A stretch of DNA of 17,048 nt from NCBI GenBank assembly GCA_030040595.1, contig JASHTL010000007.1:1-17048 (forward strand), written 5' to 3'. The translations under genes were made by a program, and so were the position numbers. Position 1 is the stretch's first letter, and the number at the start of each line of letters is the position of its first letter. Of this stretch, positions 1 to 6,698 are shown in pieces. This DNA is from Microcaldota archaeon. GTDB taxonomy: Archaea; Micrarchaeota; Micrarchaeia; Micrarchaeales; CABMGC01. The notes below the pieces were generated by a model that saw nothing but the letters and a program-made list of their open reading frames with translations, did not search any database and had not been told where the DNA came from.

Positions 1-49
1 TGATGACCGCGACGGCTCCGAAGACTATGATGTACGGGTTCAGTTTCAT
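1..49 (-). CDS. Partial membrane-anchored protein, N-terminus only
   Basis: Only the first 16 codons lie in the window; they read MKLNPYIIVFGAVAVI and then run off the edge. The ATG (47-49) overlaps the TGA stop of the CcdA gene as ATGA, a 4-base overlap typical of translational coupling in an operon. A short N-terminus with one Lys followed by a hydrophobic run looks like a signal anchor or signal peptide. In many genomes ccdA is followed by a membrane-tethered thioredoxin-fold protein that takes electrons from CcdA. That identity is a guess from context; nothing visible here proves it. Confidence 0.6.
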   Translation of the reverse strand, partial: MKLNPYIIVFGAVAVI

Positions 50-765
50 TCTTTAACAGCCTCTGCAGTAGTACCTGCCATGTAGGATATATAAGCAGGA
101 AGCAGCGGAAGTATGCACGGAGAGAAAAAGGTAAGCAATCCTGCGATCATCGCTATAAGGAAGTTGAGCTGGGTGCTAAGCGAGGCAGAGCCCTGCGGCC
201 CTGTCAGGAATACTGCAAGTAGGCCTATGTACCCTGTGACGACAAGCACTCCTACGGCAACGAGGAAAATACCCCCTATCGCGTTGAAGTACCTTAGGAA
301 GGGCCCGGCCTTCTTCAGGAAGCTGGAGAGCTTCGATATAAAGGCGCCGAATATGAGGAAAGGTATGCCAAGCCCAAGCGAGAACGCAAGGAGCAGGAGG
401 AAGCCTATTCCAGGAGACGAGGCCGCGAAAAGATATATGGAGCCGAGTATGGCGCCGACGCACGGCGTCCATCCAAGGGCGAAGCCTATGCCGAAGGCGA
501 ATGATGAGATGTAGCTGTTGCTGAAGCGCCTTATGCGCAGCTTGTGCTCTACGCTGAAGAAAGGTATGATGTACTTTGCCGAGGCTATGAGCAGTATGCC
601 GAACCCTATTATCACAGCGCCGCCTATCAGCCTGATGGCGTTCATAGCGCTGTAGGAAATGTGGAGCAGTATGGTCTGGAAAGCGAGGCCGAGTATAGAG
701 AAGACAAGGCTGAAGCCTAGGACAAAGAATACCGAGTTAAGAAACACCACGTCCTGCCTTCTCAC
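46..765 (-). CDS. ccdA: CcdA-family thiol-disulfide electron transporter, circularly permuted
   Basis: Six-TM membrane protein of 239 aa (TM about 8-28, 40-62, 86-112, 118-143, 158-185, 200-230) that should pass electrons from cytoplasmic thioredoxin to extracytoplasmic thiol proteins. The two CcdA signatures are clear: GWTPCVGAILGS around C102 and TFFSPCILPLLPAYISYMAG around C217. Their order is reversed. In canonical CcdA the SPC-x-LPLxPAY helix is TM1 and TPC-x-G is in TM4; here the protein begins with sequence matching canonical TM2 (VFLNSVFFVLGFSLVF) and the SPC helix is last. The start is GTG at 765 with a GGTG ribosome-binding-like motif 5 bases upstream. In-frame sequence upstream has no second SPC helix. 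The gene lies 23 bases after the small basic protein and overlaps the next gene by 4 bases. The family call is firm; the permutation is seen directly. Confidence 0.9.
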   Translation of the reverse strand: MRRQDVVFLNSVFFVLGFSLVFSILGLAFQTILLHISYSAMNAIRLIGGAVIIGFGILLIASAKYIIPFFSVEHKLRIRRFSNSYISSFAFGIGFALGWTPCVGAILGSIYLFAASSPGIGFLLLLAFSLGLGIPFLIFGAFISKLSSFLKKAGPFLRYFNAIGGIFLVAVGVLVVTGYIGLLAVFLTGPQGSASLSTQLNFLIAMIAGLLTFFSPCILPLLPAYISYMAGTTAEAVKE

Positions 766-788
766 AGTGCCACCAAAAGCGACAATGC

Positions 789-1043
789 CTATATGCCCTT
801 GAGCTCCTTCTTGGCCCTGTCAAGCTCTCCGGCAGCCTTGCGCATGTGCGATACAACTATATCAAGGTTCTCGACAAGGCCGGACCTGAAATCAGCATCG
901 ACACTCCTTGCTATTCGCCTGTTGATCTGCCTTATGCTCTTCTGGTGCACGCGCAGCTCCTTTGACATCTTGTCAAGCATGCGGTAGTCGCTTAGAAGCT
1001 CGTTCCTCCTGATCCTCTTCCTCTTTGCCATTGTATCAATCAT
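789..1043 (-). CDS. Small basic helical protein, unknown function
   Basis: 84 aa, not recognised. It is rich in Lys, Arg and Glu, has no cysteine, no aromatic-rich core and no membrane segment. The pattern (KELRVHQKSIRQINRRIAR, then HMRKAAGELDRAKKELKG at the end) suggests two amphipathic helices and perhaps a coiled coil. There are two candidate starts: ATG at 1043 (MIDTMAKRKR) and ATG at 1031 (MAKRKRIRRN). A TTTAAA box on the minus strand at 1060-1065 would put transcription start near 1036-1041, which favours the shorter, near-leaderless form. It sits between the MshC-like ligase (47 bases upstream) and ccdA (23 bases downstream), so it is probably co-transcribed with ccdA. A nucleic-acid-binding role is possible from its charge but is not shown. 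Confidence 0.7.
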   Translation of the reverse strand: MIDTMAKRKRIRRNELLSDYRMLDKMSKELRVHQKSIRQINRRIARSVDADFRSGLVENLDIVVSHMRKAAGELDRAKKELKGI

Positions 1044-1090
1044 ATCTTCGGTTTTTATGTTTAAAAACCATCTTACATTCTCCCTTTACC

Positions 1091-2251
1091 TCAGAATCCG
1101 AGGACTGAAAGCAGATAGCGCGCAGTATCCTTTTCCTTTCCGTCAATGAGCATCTTTCCCAGCATATCTAGCGCAGCAGGCGTGTCCATATCGTCATCCA
1201 TAATCGTCTCGAACTCGGACACTATCCTTCTGTCAACTCCGGACATGCCTGCGTCGGCCTTGCCCTTCATCAACCCGTCCACTTTACGAGCATAGACATC
1301 TGCGCCGTCCATCTCTTCGCCGTAGTACTCCCATACCTTCCTGTAATGGTGCGAGAGTATCAGCCACCTGACTGCGCTAGGAGAGTGCCTCCTGAGCAGA
1401 TCCGATACCATTACCAGGTTGCCCAGCGACTTCGCCATCTTCTCGCCCATGAAGACCACCATGCCTGTGTGCATGAAGTACCTTGAGAACGGCCTCTTGC
1501 CCGTATAGCTCTCTGATTGCGCTATCTCGCTCTCGTGGTGCGGGAAGACCAGGTCTCTTCCTCCTCCATGTATGTCTATCCTCTCTCCCAGGTACTGGTT
1601 GATCATTGCAGAGCACTCGATGTGCCAGCCTGGCCTGCCCTTTCCAAAAGGCGCATTCCAGTACGGCTCTCCGCCCTTCCATCTCTGCCAGAGTATGAAG
1701 TCAAGCCTGTTGCGCTTGTTCGGATCGCCGGGGTTTCCGCCGCGCTCCTTGAGCAGCATCTCCATCTGCCTCTCGTTGAAGTGCGAGAGATTGCCATAGC
1801 TGCGGAACTTAGACGTGTCGAAATAAACATTGCCATTTTTCTTATAGGCGAATCCCTTCTTGAGAAGCACGGAGACCATCTCCGTGATCTTTGGAATCGA
1901 TTCTGTGGCCCTCACATAGTGCTCAGGCATGTCCATGTTCAGCCTCTTCATGTCCTTCAGGAAACGGTCTGTCCAGAGGTTCCCCAAGGCCATCCAGTTT
2001 GTGTCCTGCTCCCTGGCCCTCTTGAGTATGTCGTCGTCTATGTCAGTGACGTTCTGCGTGTACGTTACCGTGAATCCCTTGAACCTTAGATATCTTATCA
2101 GCGCGTCGAACGAGAGGTATGTAAATGCATGCCCCAGGTGTGTCGTATCATAGGGGGTTATGCCGCACACGTAAATTGAGATCTCGCCTTTCCTTAGAGG
2201 CCTGAAGACTTCCTTCTTGAGGCTGCCGGAATTGTAAAGTCTTAGCGGCAT
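1091..2251 (-). CDS. MshC-like cysteine ligase (class I CysRS fold, no anticodon domain)
   Basis: 386 aa from ATG 2251, which lies 4 bases after the deacetylase stop; an in-frame TTG at 2266 is the alternative. The fold is that of cysteinyl-tRNA synthetase: HLGH motif at residues 38-41, KMAKS at 271-275, zinc-site candidates C29, C213 (GWHIEC) and H238-H239-E240 (FPHHE). Several signatures are those of mycothiol cysteine ligase MshC: CGITPYDTTHLGHA rather than CGPTVYDxxHIGNAR, PFGKGRPGWHIECSA, GGGRDLVFPHHE, and SPSAVRWLILSHHYR. The protein stops soon after DDDMDTPAAL, so it lacks the C-terminal anticodon-binding region of a normal CysRS of about 460 aa, as MshC does. MshC adenylates cysteine and joins it to the amine of GlcN-inositol. 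The preceding gene encodes an MshB-like deacetylase. The alternative is a shortened but genuine CysRS, and automated annotation would likely say cysS. The real substrate is unknown. Confidence 0.85.
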   Translation of the reverse strand: MPLRLYNSGSLKKEVFRPLRKGEISIYVCGITPYDTTHLGHAFTYLSFDALIRYLRFKGFTVTYTQNVTDIDDDILKRAREQDTNWMALGNLWTDRFLKDMKRLNMDMPEHYVRATESIPKITEMVSVLLKKGFAYKKNGNVYFDTSKFRSYGNLSHFNERQMEMLLKERGGNPGDPNKRNRLDFILWQRWKGGEPYWNAPFGKGRPGWHIECSAMINQYLGERIDIHGGGRDLVFPHHESEIAQSESYTGKRPFSRYFMHTGMVVFMGEKMAKSLGNLVMVSDLLRRHSPSAVRWLILSHHYRKVWEYYGEEMDGADVYARKVDGLMKGKADAGMSGVDRRIVSEFETIMDDDMDTPAALDMLGKMLIDGKEKDTARYLLSVLGF

Positions 2252-2255
2252 TTGA

Positions 2256-2942
2256 TCATCGGTCAAACTGGAGTTTCACGAATGCCTCCGCGTACTTGTA
2301 TCCTTTCTCCTTTCCTATCATTCCTGACATCTGCTTTACCCAGCCGAGGCTTCTTTCCGAGATCTGGCTCCTGTGGCAGGAGAGCGCCTTTATCTTCTTC
2401 TCGATCGTCTTGCCTATGTCGACTACTTCTGTATGGTTGTCGAAGTTGATCAGGTAGAGGGTCTTCACCTTGTGGGGTTTAAGCCCTTCCTTCTCCAGCT
2501 CCTTGAAAGTGAGCCTGTCTCTGGCCATTGGATATACTGCATCCAGAGTTGCCTGGCCGGCGGCCCTGTGGTCGGTGTGGTTGACGTATCCGCGCTTCGA
2601 GTACACCAGTGTCGGATCCATGGTAACGACGATGTCAGGCCTTATCTTTCTTATGTGCCTCACAATCTCCTTCTTCAGGGTCAGATCTGCCACAAGCTGC
2701 GTGTCCTTGTGGTCCAGGAAGAAGACATCCTTAAGCCCGATGATCTTTCCAGCGGCGCGCTGTTCCTCTCTCCTTATCTTCACAAGCTTCGACTCCGTCA
2801 TCTTCGGGTCGTCCGATCCCTTTGACCCGTCCGTGCATATCAGGTAATAGCACGACGCTCCTTCGCTGGCCCACTTCGCGAACGATCCCGACGCCCCGAA
2901 GTCAAGGTCGTCAGGGTGTGCCGCAACTCCAAGGACTCTCAT
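2256..2942 (-). CDS. PIG-L/LmbE family zinc N-deacetylase (MshB/BshB-like)
   Basis: 228 aa from ATG 2942. The hallmark AHPDD lies at residues 8-12 and NHTDHR at about 121-126, giving H9, D12 and H125 as likely zinc ligands; D11 would be the usual general base. The family removes acetyl from GlcNAc conjugates: GlcNAc-PI, GlcNAc-inositol (MshB), GlcNAc-malate (BshB). ATG 2942 is preferred over GTG 2966 because a TTTTATAA box at 2970-2977 on the minus strand predicts transcription from about 2949, leaving only a very short leader. It heads the minus-strand cluster and is followed 4 bases later by the MshC-like ligase, so the two are surely co-translated. That pairing suggests deacetylation then cysteine ligation in low-molecular-weight thiol synthesis. 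Sequence alone cannot fix the substrate; PIG-L proteins also act on antibiotics, chitooligosaccharides and lipid precursors. Confidence 0.88.
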   Translation of the reverse strand: MRVLGVAAHPDDLDFGASGSFAKWASEGASCYYLICTDGSKGSDDPKMTESKLVKIRREEQRAAGKIIGLKDVFFLDHKDTQLVADLTLKKEIVRHIRKIRPDIVVTMDPTLVYSKRGYVNHTDHRAAGQATLDAVYPMARDRLTFKELEKEGLKPHKVKTLYLINFDNHTEVVDIGKTIEKKIKALSCHRSQISERSLGWVKQMSGMIGKEKGYKYAEAFVKLQFDR

Positions 2943-3148
2943 AGTATCATACCTTATTTGGCGCACGCATTATAAAACCCACCCGGCCTGATAAGGCGAG
3001 CGCCAGGCTCAGGGCAACGGCTTGCCCTTGGACAACATGGTAAATCGATATAAAACTGCCAGGGCATCACGTATAAACATTGGTTTTCCTATAATAAGCG
3101 TTTGTTCCAGCTAAATGCACGCAGTTTAATTCTTCTTCCGATGAATTG
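2943..3148 (+). promoter_or_regulatory. Divergent intergenic region with promoters and two hairpins
   Basis: 206 bases between the deacetylase (minus) and the MFS gene (plus). The minus-strand TATA box TTTTATAA lies at 2970-2977. Plus-strand AT-rich candidates are GATATAAAAC (3047-3056), GTATAAAC (3071-3078), TATAATAAG (3090-3098) and TTTAAT (3125-3130); I cannot choose among them. Between the promoters lie a stem GCCTG/CAGGC (2986-2990 with 3004-3008) and a perfect 7-bp stem AGGGCAA/TTGCCCT with a 4-base loop (3011-3028). No open frame of coding character is seen here. Confidence 0.5.
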
Positions 3149-4900
3149 ATGGCATCTAGAGCTTCCCGCGTATCAAAATACGACACTGCCGAGAGAAAAC
3201 GAGAATCGAGACTTGGTGTGAGCTACAAGTGGATAGCGCTATCTAACACGACGCTGGGCGCTACCATGGCTACAATAGACGGGTCGATACTGCTCATCTC
3301 TCTGCCAGCGATCTTCAACGGCCTGCACGTGAACCCGCTGATCGCGTCAAACTCCAGCCTTCTGCTCTGGCTCCTGCTCGGATACATGATCATGTCATCG
3401 ATCGTCGTTGTCACAATCGGCAGGCTCTCGGACATGTACGGCCGTGTCAAGATATACAACCTCGGATTCCTGATATTTGCAACAGCGTCAACGCTGCTCT
3501 ATGTCTCGTCATACCTCCTATCTGGCACGACCGGTGTGATCTCGCTGATAGTGCTGCGACTCTTCCAGGGACTTGGCGGAGGCTTCCTCATAGCAAACAG
3601 CGCCGCTATAATAACCGACGCATTCCCTGCTGGCGAGCGAGGCAAGGCCATGGGGATCAATCAGATAGCAGCGATAGGAGGCAGCATAGCAGGACTCATA
3701 ATAGGCGGAGTGCTCTCTTCAATAGACTGGCACCTCATCTTCCTGATAAGCGTGCCGATAGGCATAATAGGAACAATATGGTCGTACCTGGCGCTGCATG
3801 AGCTCGCGCAGATACGGAAGAACCAGCATCTGGACATAGCCGGAAACATAACTTTCGGCATCGCGCTGACGCTGATAATCCTTGCCCTGACCTACGGCAT
3901 ACTCCCGTTTGATGGACAGTCGACCGGTTTCTCGAATCCTCTGGTCGAAGCCGCGATTGTGGCCGGGTTCGCCCTGATGGCCGCATTCGTATACATAGAG
4001 CTCAAGGCCAAGGATCCGATGATCAACCTCACCCTATTCAAGATACGCTCTGCCTCTGCCGGATTCATAAGCCTGCTACTGTCGGCGATAGCCAGAGGCG
4101 GCCTCCAATTCATGCTGATAATCTGGCTGCAGGGCATCTGGCTGCCCCTTCACGGGGTCAGTTTCGAGAATACGCCTCTCCAGGCAGCGATAGCAATGAT
4201 ACCTCTTGTCGTGGGATTTCTTGTTGCCGGTCCCATCTGCGGATATCTCTCCGACAAATACGGCGCAAGGATATTCACCACAGGAGGCATGCTCCTCAAC
4301 GCAGCCGGATTCATAATACTCGCAAGCATGCCCGTAAACTTCTCCTACCTTCCCTTCGCGCTCACCATATTCATGCTTGGCATTGGACAGGGAATGTTCG
4401 CAGCGCCTAACACGGCTGCGATAATGAATTCAGTGCCGCCGGAATACAGAGGTGTTTCGGCAGGCATGCGGGCCACTTTGATGAACGTTTCCAATGTGAT
4501 GAGCATAGCCGTCTTCTTCACGGTGCTCACAATAGGCGTGTCATACACATTGCCCAGCACCCTCTATGCCGGGCTGTCCGCACAAAACGTGTCGCAGTCG
4601 GTTGCGCTCCAGATATCCAAGCTGCCCCCGACATCAGCGCTCTTTGCAGCACTGCTGGGCACCAACCCGATGGGCGCTCTCCTTCCACAGTCGATACAGT
4701 CTACGATACCACCGGCAAACCTGAATGTGATAATGGGCACCAGTTTCTTCCCCAACCTGATATCAAAGCCCTTCATGGACGGCATGCATACCGTGCTCTA
4801 CTTTGCAGCGGCTCTTACATTGATCGCAGCCCTGGCCTCAGCGATGCGCGGAAAGAGGTACATCTACAAGATGCCTGACAGGCTGGCGGAAAAGAAGTGA
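3149..4900 (+). CDS. MFS drug/solute exporter, DHA2 type, 14 TM
   Basis: 583 aa from ATG 3149; a TTG directly before it is the alternative. The N-terminal 30 residues are basic and cytoplasmic, followed by about 14 hydrophobic segments, the DHA2 (EmrB/QacA-like) drug:H+ antiporter layout. MFS motif A appears in the first half as GRLSDMYGRVK (about residues 90-100) and again in the second half as GYLSDKYGARI. The conserved RLFQGLGGG segment followed by DAFPAGERGKAMG is typical of DHA2 transporters. A long loop between the last two TMs (about 455-540, Pro/Ser/Leu-rich) should be extracytoplasmic. The protein ends in a Lys-rich tail. The substrate cannot be told from sequence. It is the only plus-strand protein gene in the window, divergent from the deacetylase cluster and convergent with the SPFH gene. 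Confidence 0.9.
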   Translation: MASRASRVSKYDTAERKRESRLGVSYKWIALSNTTLGATMATIDGSILLISLPAIFNGLHVNPLIASNSSLLLWLLLGYMIMSSIVVVTIGRLSDMYGRVKIYNLGFLIFATASTLLYVSSYLLSGTTGVISLIVLRLFQGLGGGFLIANSAAIITDAFPAGERGKAMGINQIAAIGGSIAGLIIGGVLSSIDWHLIFLISVPIGIIGTIWSYLALHELAQIRKNQHLDIAGNITFGIALTLIILALTYGILPFDGQSTGFSNPLVEAAIVAGFALMAAFVYIELKAKDPMINLTLFKIRSASAGFISLLLSAIARGGLQFMLIIWLQGIWLPLHGVSFENTPLQAAIAMIPLVVGFLVAGPICGYLSDKYGARIFTTGGMLLNAAGFIILASMPVNFSYLPFALTIFMLGIGQGMFAAPNTAAIMNSVPPEYRGVSAGMRATLMNVSNVMSIAVFFTVLTIGVSYTLPSTLYAGLSAQNVSQSVALQISKLPPTSALFAALLGTNPMGALLPQSIQSTIPPANLNVIMGTSFFPNLISKPFMDGMHTVLYFAAALTLIAALASAMRGKRYIYKMPDRLAEKK

Positions 4901-4912
4901 TGAGTCACTTCT
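4893..4912. repeat. Perfect 8-bp inverted repeat spanning two convergent stops
   Basis: AGAAGTGA-TGAG-TCACTTCT is a perfect 8-bp stem with a 4-base loop. It contains the TGA stop of the MFS gene (4898-4900) and the TGA stop of the SPFH gene (complement of 4905-4907), so each coding region ends inside the stem. It may act as a two-way transcript-end or 3' protecting hairpin. No T-run follows on either side, so intrinsic termination by the usual archaeal oligo-T signal is not evident. Confidence 0.5.
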
Positions 4913-5798
4913 GCTGCCTGTTCCGCCTCTTCTGCCTGTTCGCAAGCTCGTCAAGCCCCAGCAGGCCTATCGGAGTGGGCATGCTCATGCCCCTGCTCTC
5001 CGTCGGTATGAAGATGATCTGGTTCTTGCCGTTCAGGCTCACCTCATACATCATGTTCAGCGACCTAAGCTGCATCGCGTACCTGTCCTTCTCGTACTTC
5101 TTGGCAGCCTCGAGCATCTTGTCAGCTGCGAGGGACTCGCTCTCCGCAAGCTTGACCCTAGCCATCTTCTCACGGTCAGCTGTGGCGACCTTTGCCATCG
5201 CGTCCTGCAGTTCCTGCGGTATCTTGACGTCGCGTATCTCGACTGAAATAGCCTTTATGCCCCATTCGGTCACGCGGTCCTGTATAAGCACATCGATGTC
5301 CTTGCCTATTATGTCCCTTCCCGCAAGCATGTCCGAGAGCGTGCTCTTGCCTATTATGTCCCTGAGCGCGGTCTGCGCCGCGAGCTGCACAGAGTTGCCG
5401 TAAGCCTGCACGTTAAGGACTGCCTTCTCCGGATCCATTATCTGCCAGAAGAGTATCGCGTCAACGTTGACAGGGACGTTGTCCTTTGTGAGTGTCTGCT
5501 CCGCGCTGAATGTGGTGTTTATTACCCTTAGGTCGAGAACGCTGGGCGTGGTCTCGACGAATGGGAGTATAGTGACGAAGCCCGGTCCAACAATGCCGTT
5601 GTACTTGCCCAGCCTGAGAACAGGCATGCGGTTCCACTCGCTTATGACCCTTATCGACATGCCGAGCAGGGCAAGGAGCGCAAACAGCCCTATGGCTATG
5701 CCTGCCGGCGTGCCAAAGGCGCTGAATATGAAACCGATTACAGCTGCAAGCACTATGTCTACAAACACCGCTATTCCAGAACCTCCGTAGGTCTTCAT
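4905..5798 (-). CDS. SPFH/Band 7 protein, slipin (stomatin-like)
   Basis: 297 aa from ATG 5798. The start is fixed by a strong GGAGG site (5806-5810) 7 bases upstream and an ATTTATAA box at 5835-5842; the in-frame start at 5831 lies above the expected transcript start. Two hydrophobic segments (about 8-28 and 32-51) anchor it, followed by an SPFH domain: LRLGKYNGIVGPGFVTILPF, DLRVINTTF, TKDNVPVNVDAILFWQI, then the helical AQTALRDIIGKSTLSDMLAGR segment. An Ala/Lys/Glu-rich coiled coil (about 180-240, including KVATADREKMARVKLAESE) should drive oligomerisation. Slipins form membrane microdomain scaffolds and often pair with NfeD proteases; no nfeD gene is present in this window. It lies downstream of MinD1 on the same strand but has its own promoter. 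The family call is firm; the cellular role is open. Confidence 0.92.
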   Translation of the reverse strand: MKTYGGSGIAVFVDIVLAAVIGFIFSAFGTPAGIAIGLFALLALLGMSIRVISEWNRMPVLRLGKYNGIVGPGFVTILPFVETTPSVLDLRVINTTFSAEQTLTKDNVPVNVDAILFWQIMDPEKAVLNVQAYGNSVQLAAQTALRDIIGKSTLSDMLAGRDIIGKDIDVLIQDRVTEWGIKAISVEIRDVKIPQELQDAMAKVATADREKMARVKLAESESLAADKMLEAAKKYEKDRYAMQLRSLNMMYEVSLNGKNQIIFIPTESRGMSMPTPIGLLGLDELANRQKRRNRQQK

Positions 5799-5805
5799 AC
5801 AGATT

Positions 5806-5842
5806 CCTCCACGATAATTAGACGCGGTCAAGGGTTATAAAT
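5806..5842 (-). promoter_or_regulatory. TATA box and Shine-Dalgarno of the SPFH gene
   Basis: ATTTATAA at 5835-5842 and GGAGG at 5806-5810 on the minus strand. Transcription about 25 bases below the box would begin near 5813, giving a roughly 15-base leader that just includes the ribosome site. The box lies right at the end of the MinD1 gene, so the SPFH gene can be transcribed separately. This is the clearest ribosome-binding site in the window. Confidence 0.6.
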
Positions 5843-5847
5843 GTATA

Positions 5848-6642
5848 TCAGCGCTGCCCGGCGCGCGAGCCCCTCCTTATTATCCTTGAAAAGAAACCGC
5901 TGCCACTCTCTGCAGGGCTCTCCTTTATGAACGAGACGCGCGAGGTATAGACGTTCGCAAGGTCTGATATGGCCTTGCTGAATCCAGTGCGCTTGTCATA
6001 CACATAGACGGGTATGTGCTCCGCCGTGCTTATCGCAACCTGCTCATCCTCCGGAAGCGCGGATATCAGGTGCACCTCAGACAACTGCTGTATCTCCGGC
6101 ATGCTCAGCTCGTACTTCTTCCCCCGCACCCTGTTCGCGATCACGTTTACCTTGAGGTTGCGCTTCGAGTACTCGCGGGCCATGCGCAATGCGCTTAGGT
6201 TGCTTGCCTCGTACGGCTGCACTACTATCAGGGCCTCGTCGTAAGCGCTCAGGCTGTCGGGGAACGGTATTCCCGGTTGCGTATCGACTATCACGTAATC
6301 GTACCCAAGAGACTTCAGCTTGGAGAAGAAGGTAATCACCTGCCTTTTTGTGGGCGCCCTGCCCGCGTACCCCAGCCTTCCAGGCAGTATATGCAATCCG
6401 GTTGTGGGATGCGGCACAATGGCGCGCCTAATGTCTGTCTTTCCCTTCATAACGTCAAAGATGCCAAGGCTTATGTCCGGCAGGCCTACGTAGAGGCCAA
6501 CGCACGGGTTGACGCTGTCCTCATCCACAAGAAGAACGCTGTATCCCTGAAGCTGCAGCGCCGCTGCGAGGTTGACCGATATTGTCGTCTTGCCAACCCC
6601 TCCCTTGGTGGAGCATACCCTTACCATATACGCGTTTTTCAC
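5848..6642 (-). CDS. MinD-like deviant Walker A ATPase (MinD1)
   Basis: 264 aa from GTG 6642. Starting there gives MKNAYMVRVCSTKGGVGKTT, which aligns without gaps to MinD2 in this window (MDKPFVIRVSSQKGGVGKTT), and GTG 6642 sits about 25 bases below a TTTATATA box (6664-6671), implying a leaderless message; ATG 6627 is the alternative. Deviant Walker A has signature Lys13 and Lys18; A' is LLVDEDSVNP; Walker B/switch II is IVDTQPGI, with Gln where most relatives have Pro or Ala. The C-terminus, GFFSRIIRRGSR, resembles the amphipathic membrane-targeting tail of bacterial MinD, so ATP-dependent membrane binding is likely. MinD/ParA proteins position cell structures by dimerising on membranes or DNA. 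No MinC, MinE or ParB partner is visible. It lies between the Nudix and SPFH genes. Confidence 0.9.
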   Translation of the reverse strand: MKNAYMVRVCSTKGGVGKTTISVNLAAALQLQGYSVLLVDEDSVNPCVGLYVGLPDISLGIFDVMKGKTDIRRAIVPHPTTGLHILPGRLGYAGRAPTKRQVITFFSKLKSLGYDYVIVDTQPGIPFPDSLSAYDEALIVVQPYEASNLSALRMAREYSKRNLKVNVIANRVRGKKYELSMPEIQQLSEVHLISALPEDEQVAISTAEHIPVYVYDKRTGFSKAISDLANVYTSRVSFIKESPAESGSGFFSRIIRRGSRAGQR

Positions 6643-6663
6643 GAATAGAGTTCGGGTCACTGC

Positions 6664-6671
6664 TATATAAA
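6664..6671 (-). promoter_or_regulatory. TATA box of MinD1
   Basis: TTTATATA on the minus strand, centred about 25 bases above GTG 6642. It supports a leaderless start and excludes the in-frame start at 6660, which would lie between the box and the transcript start. Confidence 0.5.
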
Positions 6672-6698
6672 TTATTCCACTATCTTAGTTTTTGTATC

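Noticed and set aside
46..789. CcdA order explained by a frameshift or split gene
   Set aside because: The in-frame sequence above GTG 765 has no SPC helix and the region just upstream is coded by another gene in a different frame; the C-terminal SPC helix ends cleanly at a stop that overlaps the next start.
1091..2266. Plain cysteinyl-tRNA synthetase (cysS)
   Set aside because: The fold fits, but the CGITPYDTTHLGHA signature and the end just after the DTPAAL segment match MshC, and the anticodon-binding region is missing. It stays as the stated alternative because I could not check for another CysRS in the genome.
4905..5831. SPFH-NfeD operon
   Set aside because: No NfeD-like protein is encoded beside the slipin; its neighbours are MinD1 and, convergently, the MFS exporter.
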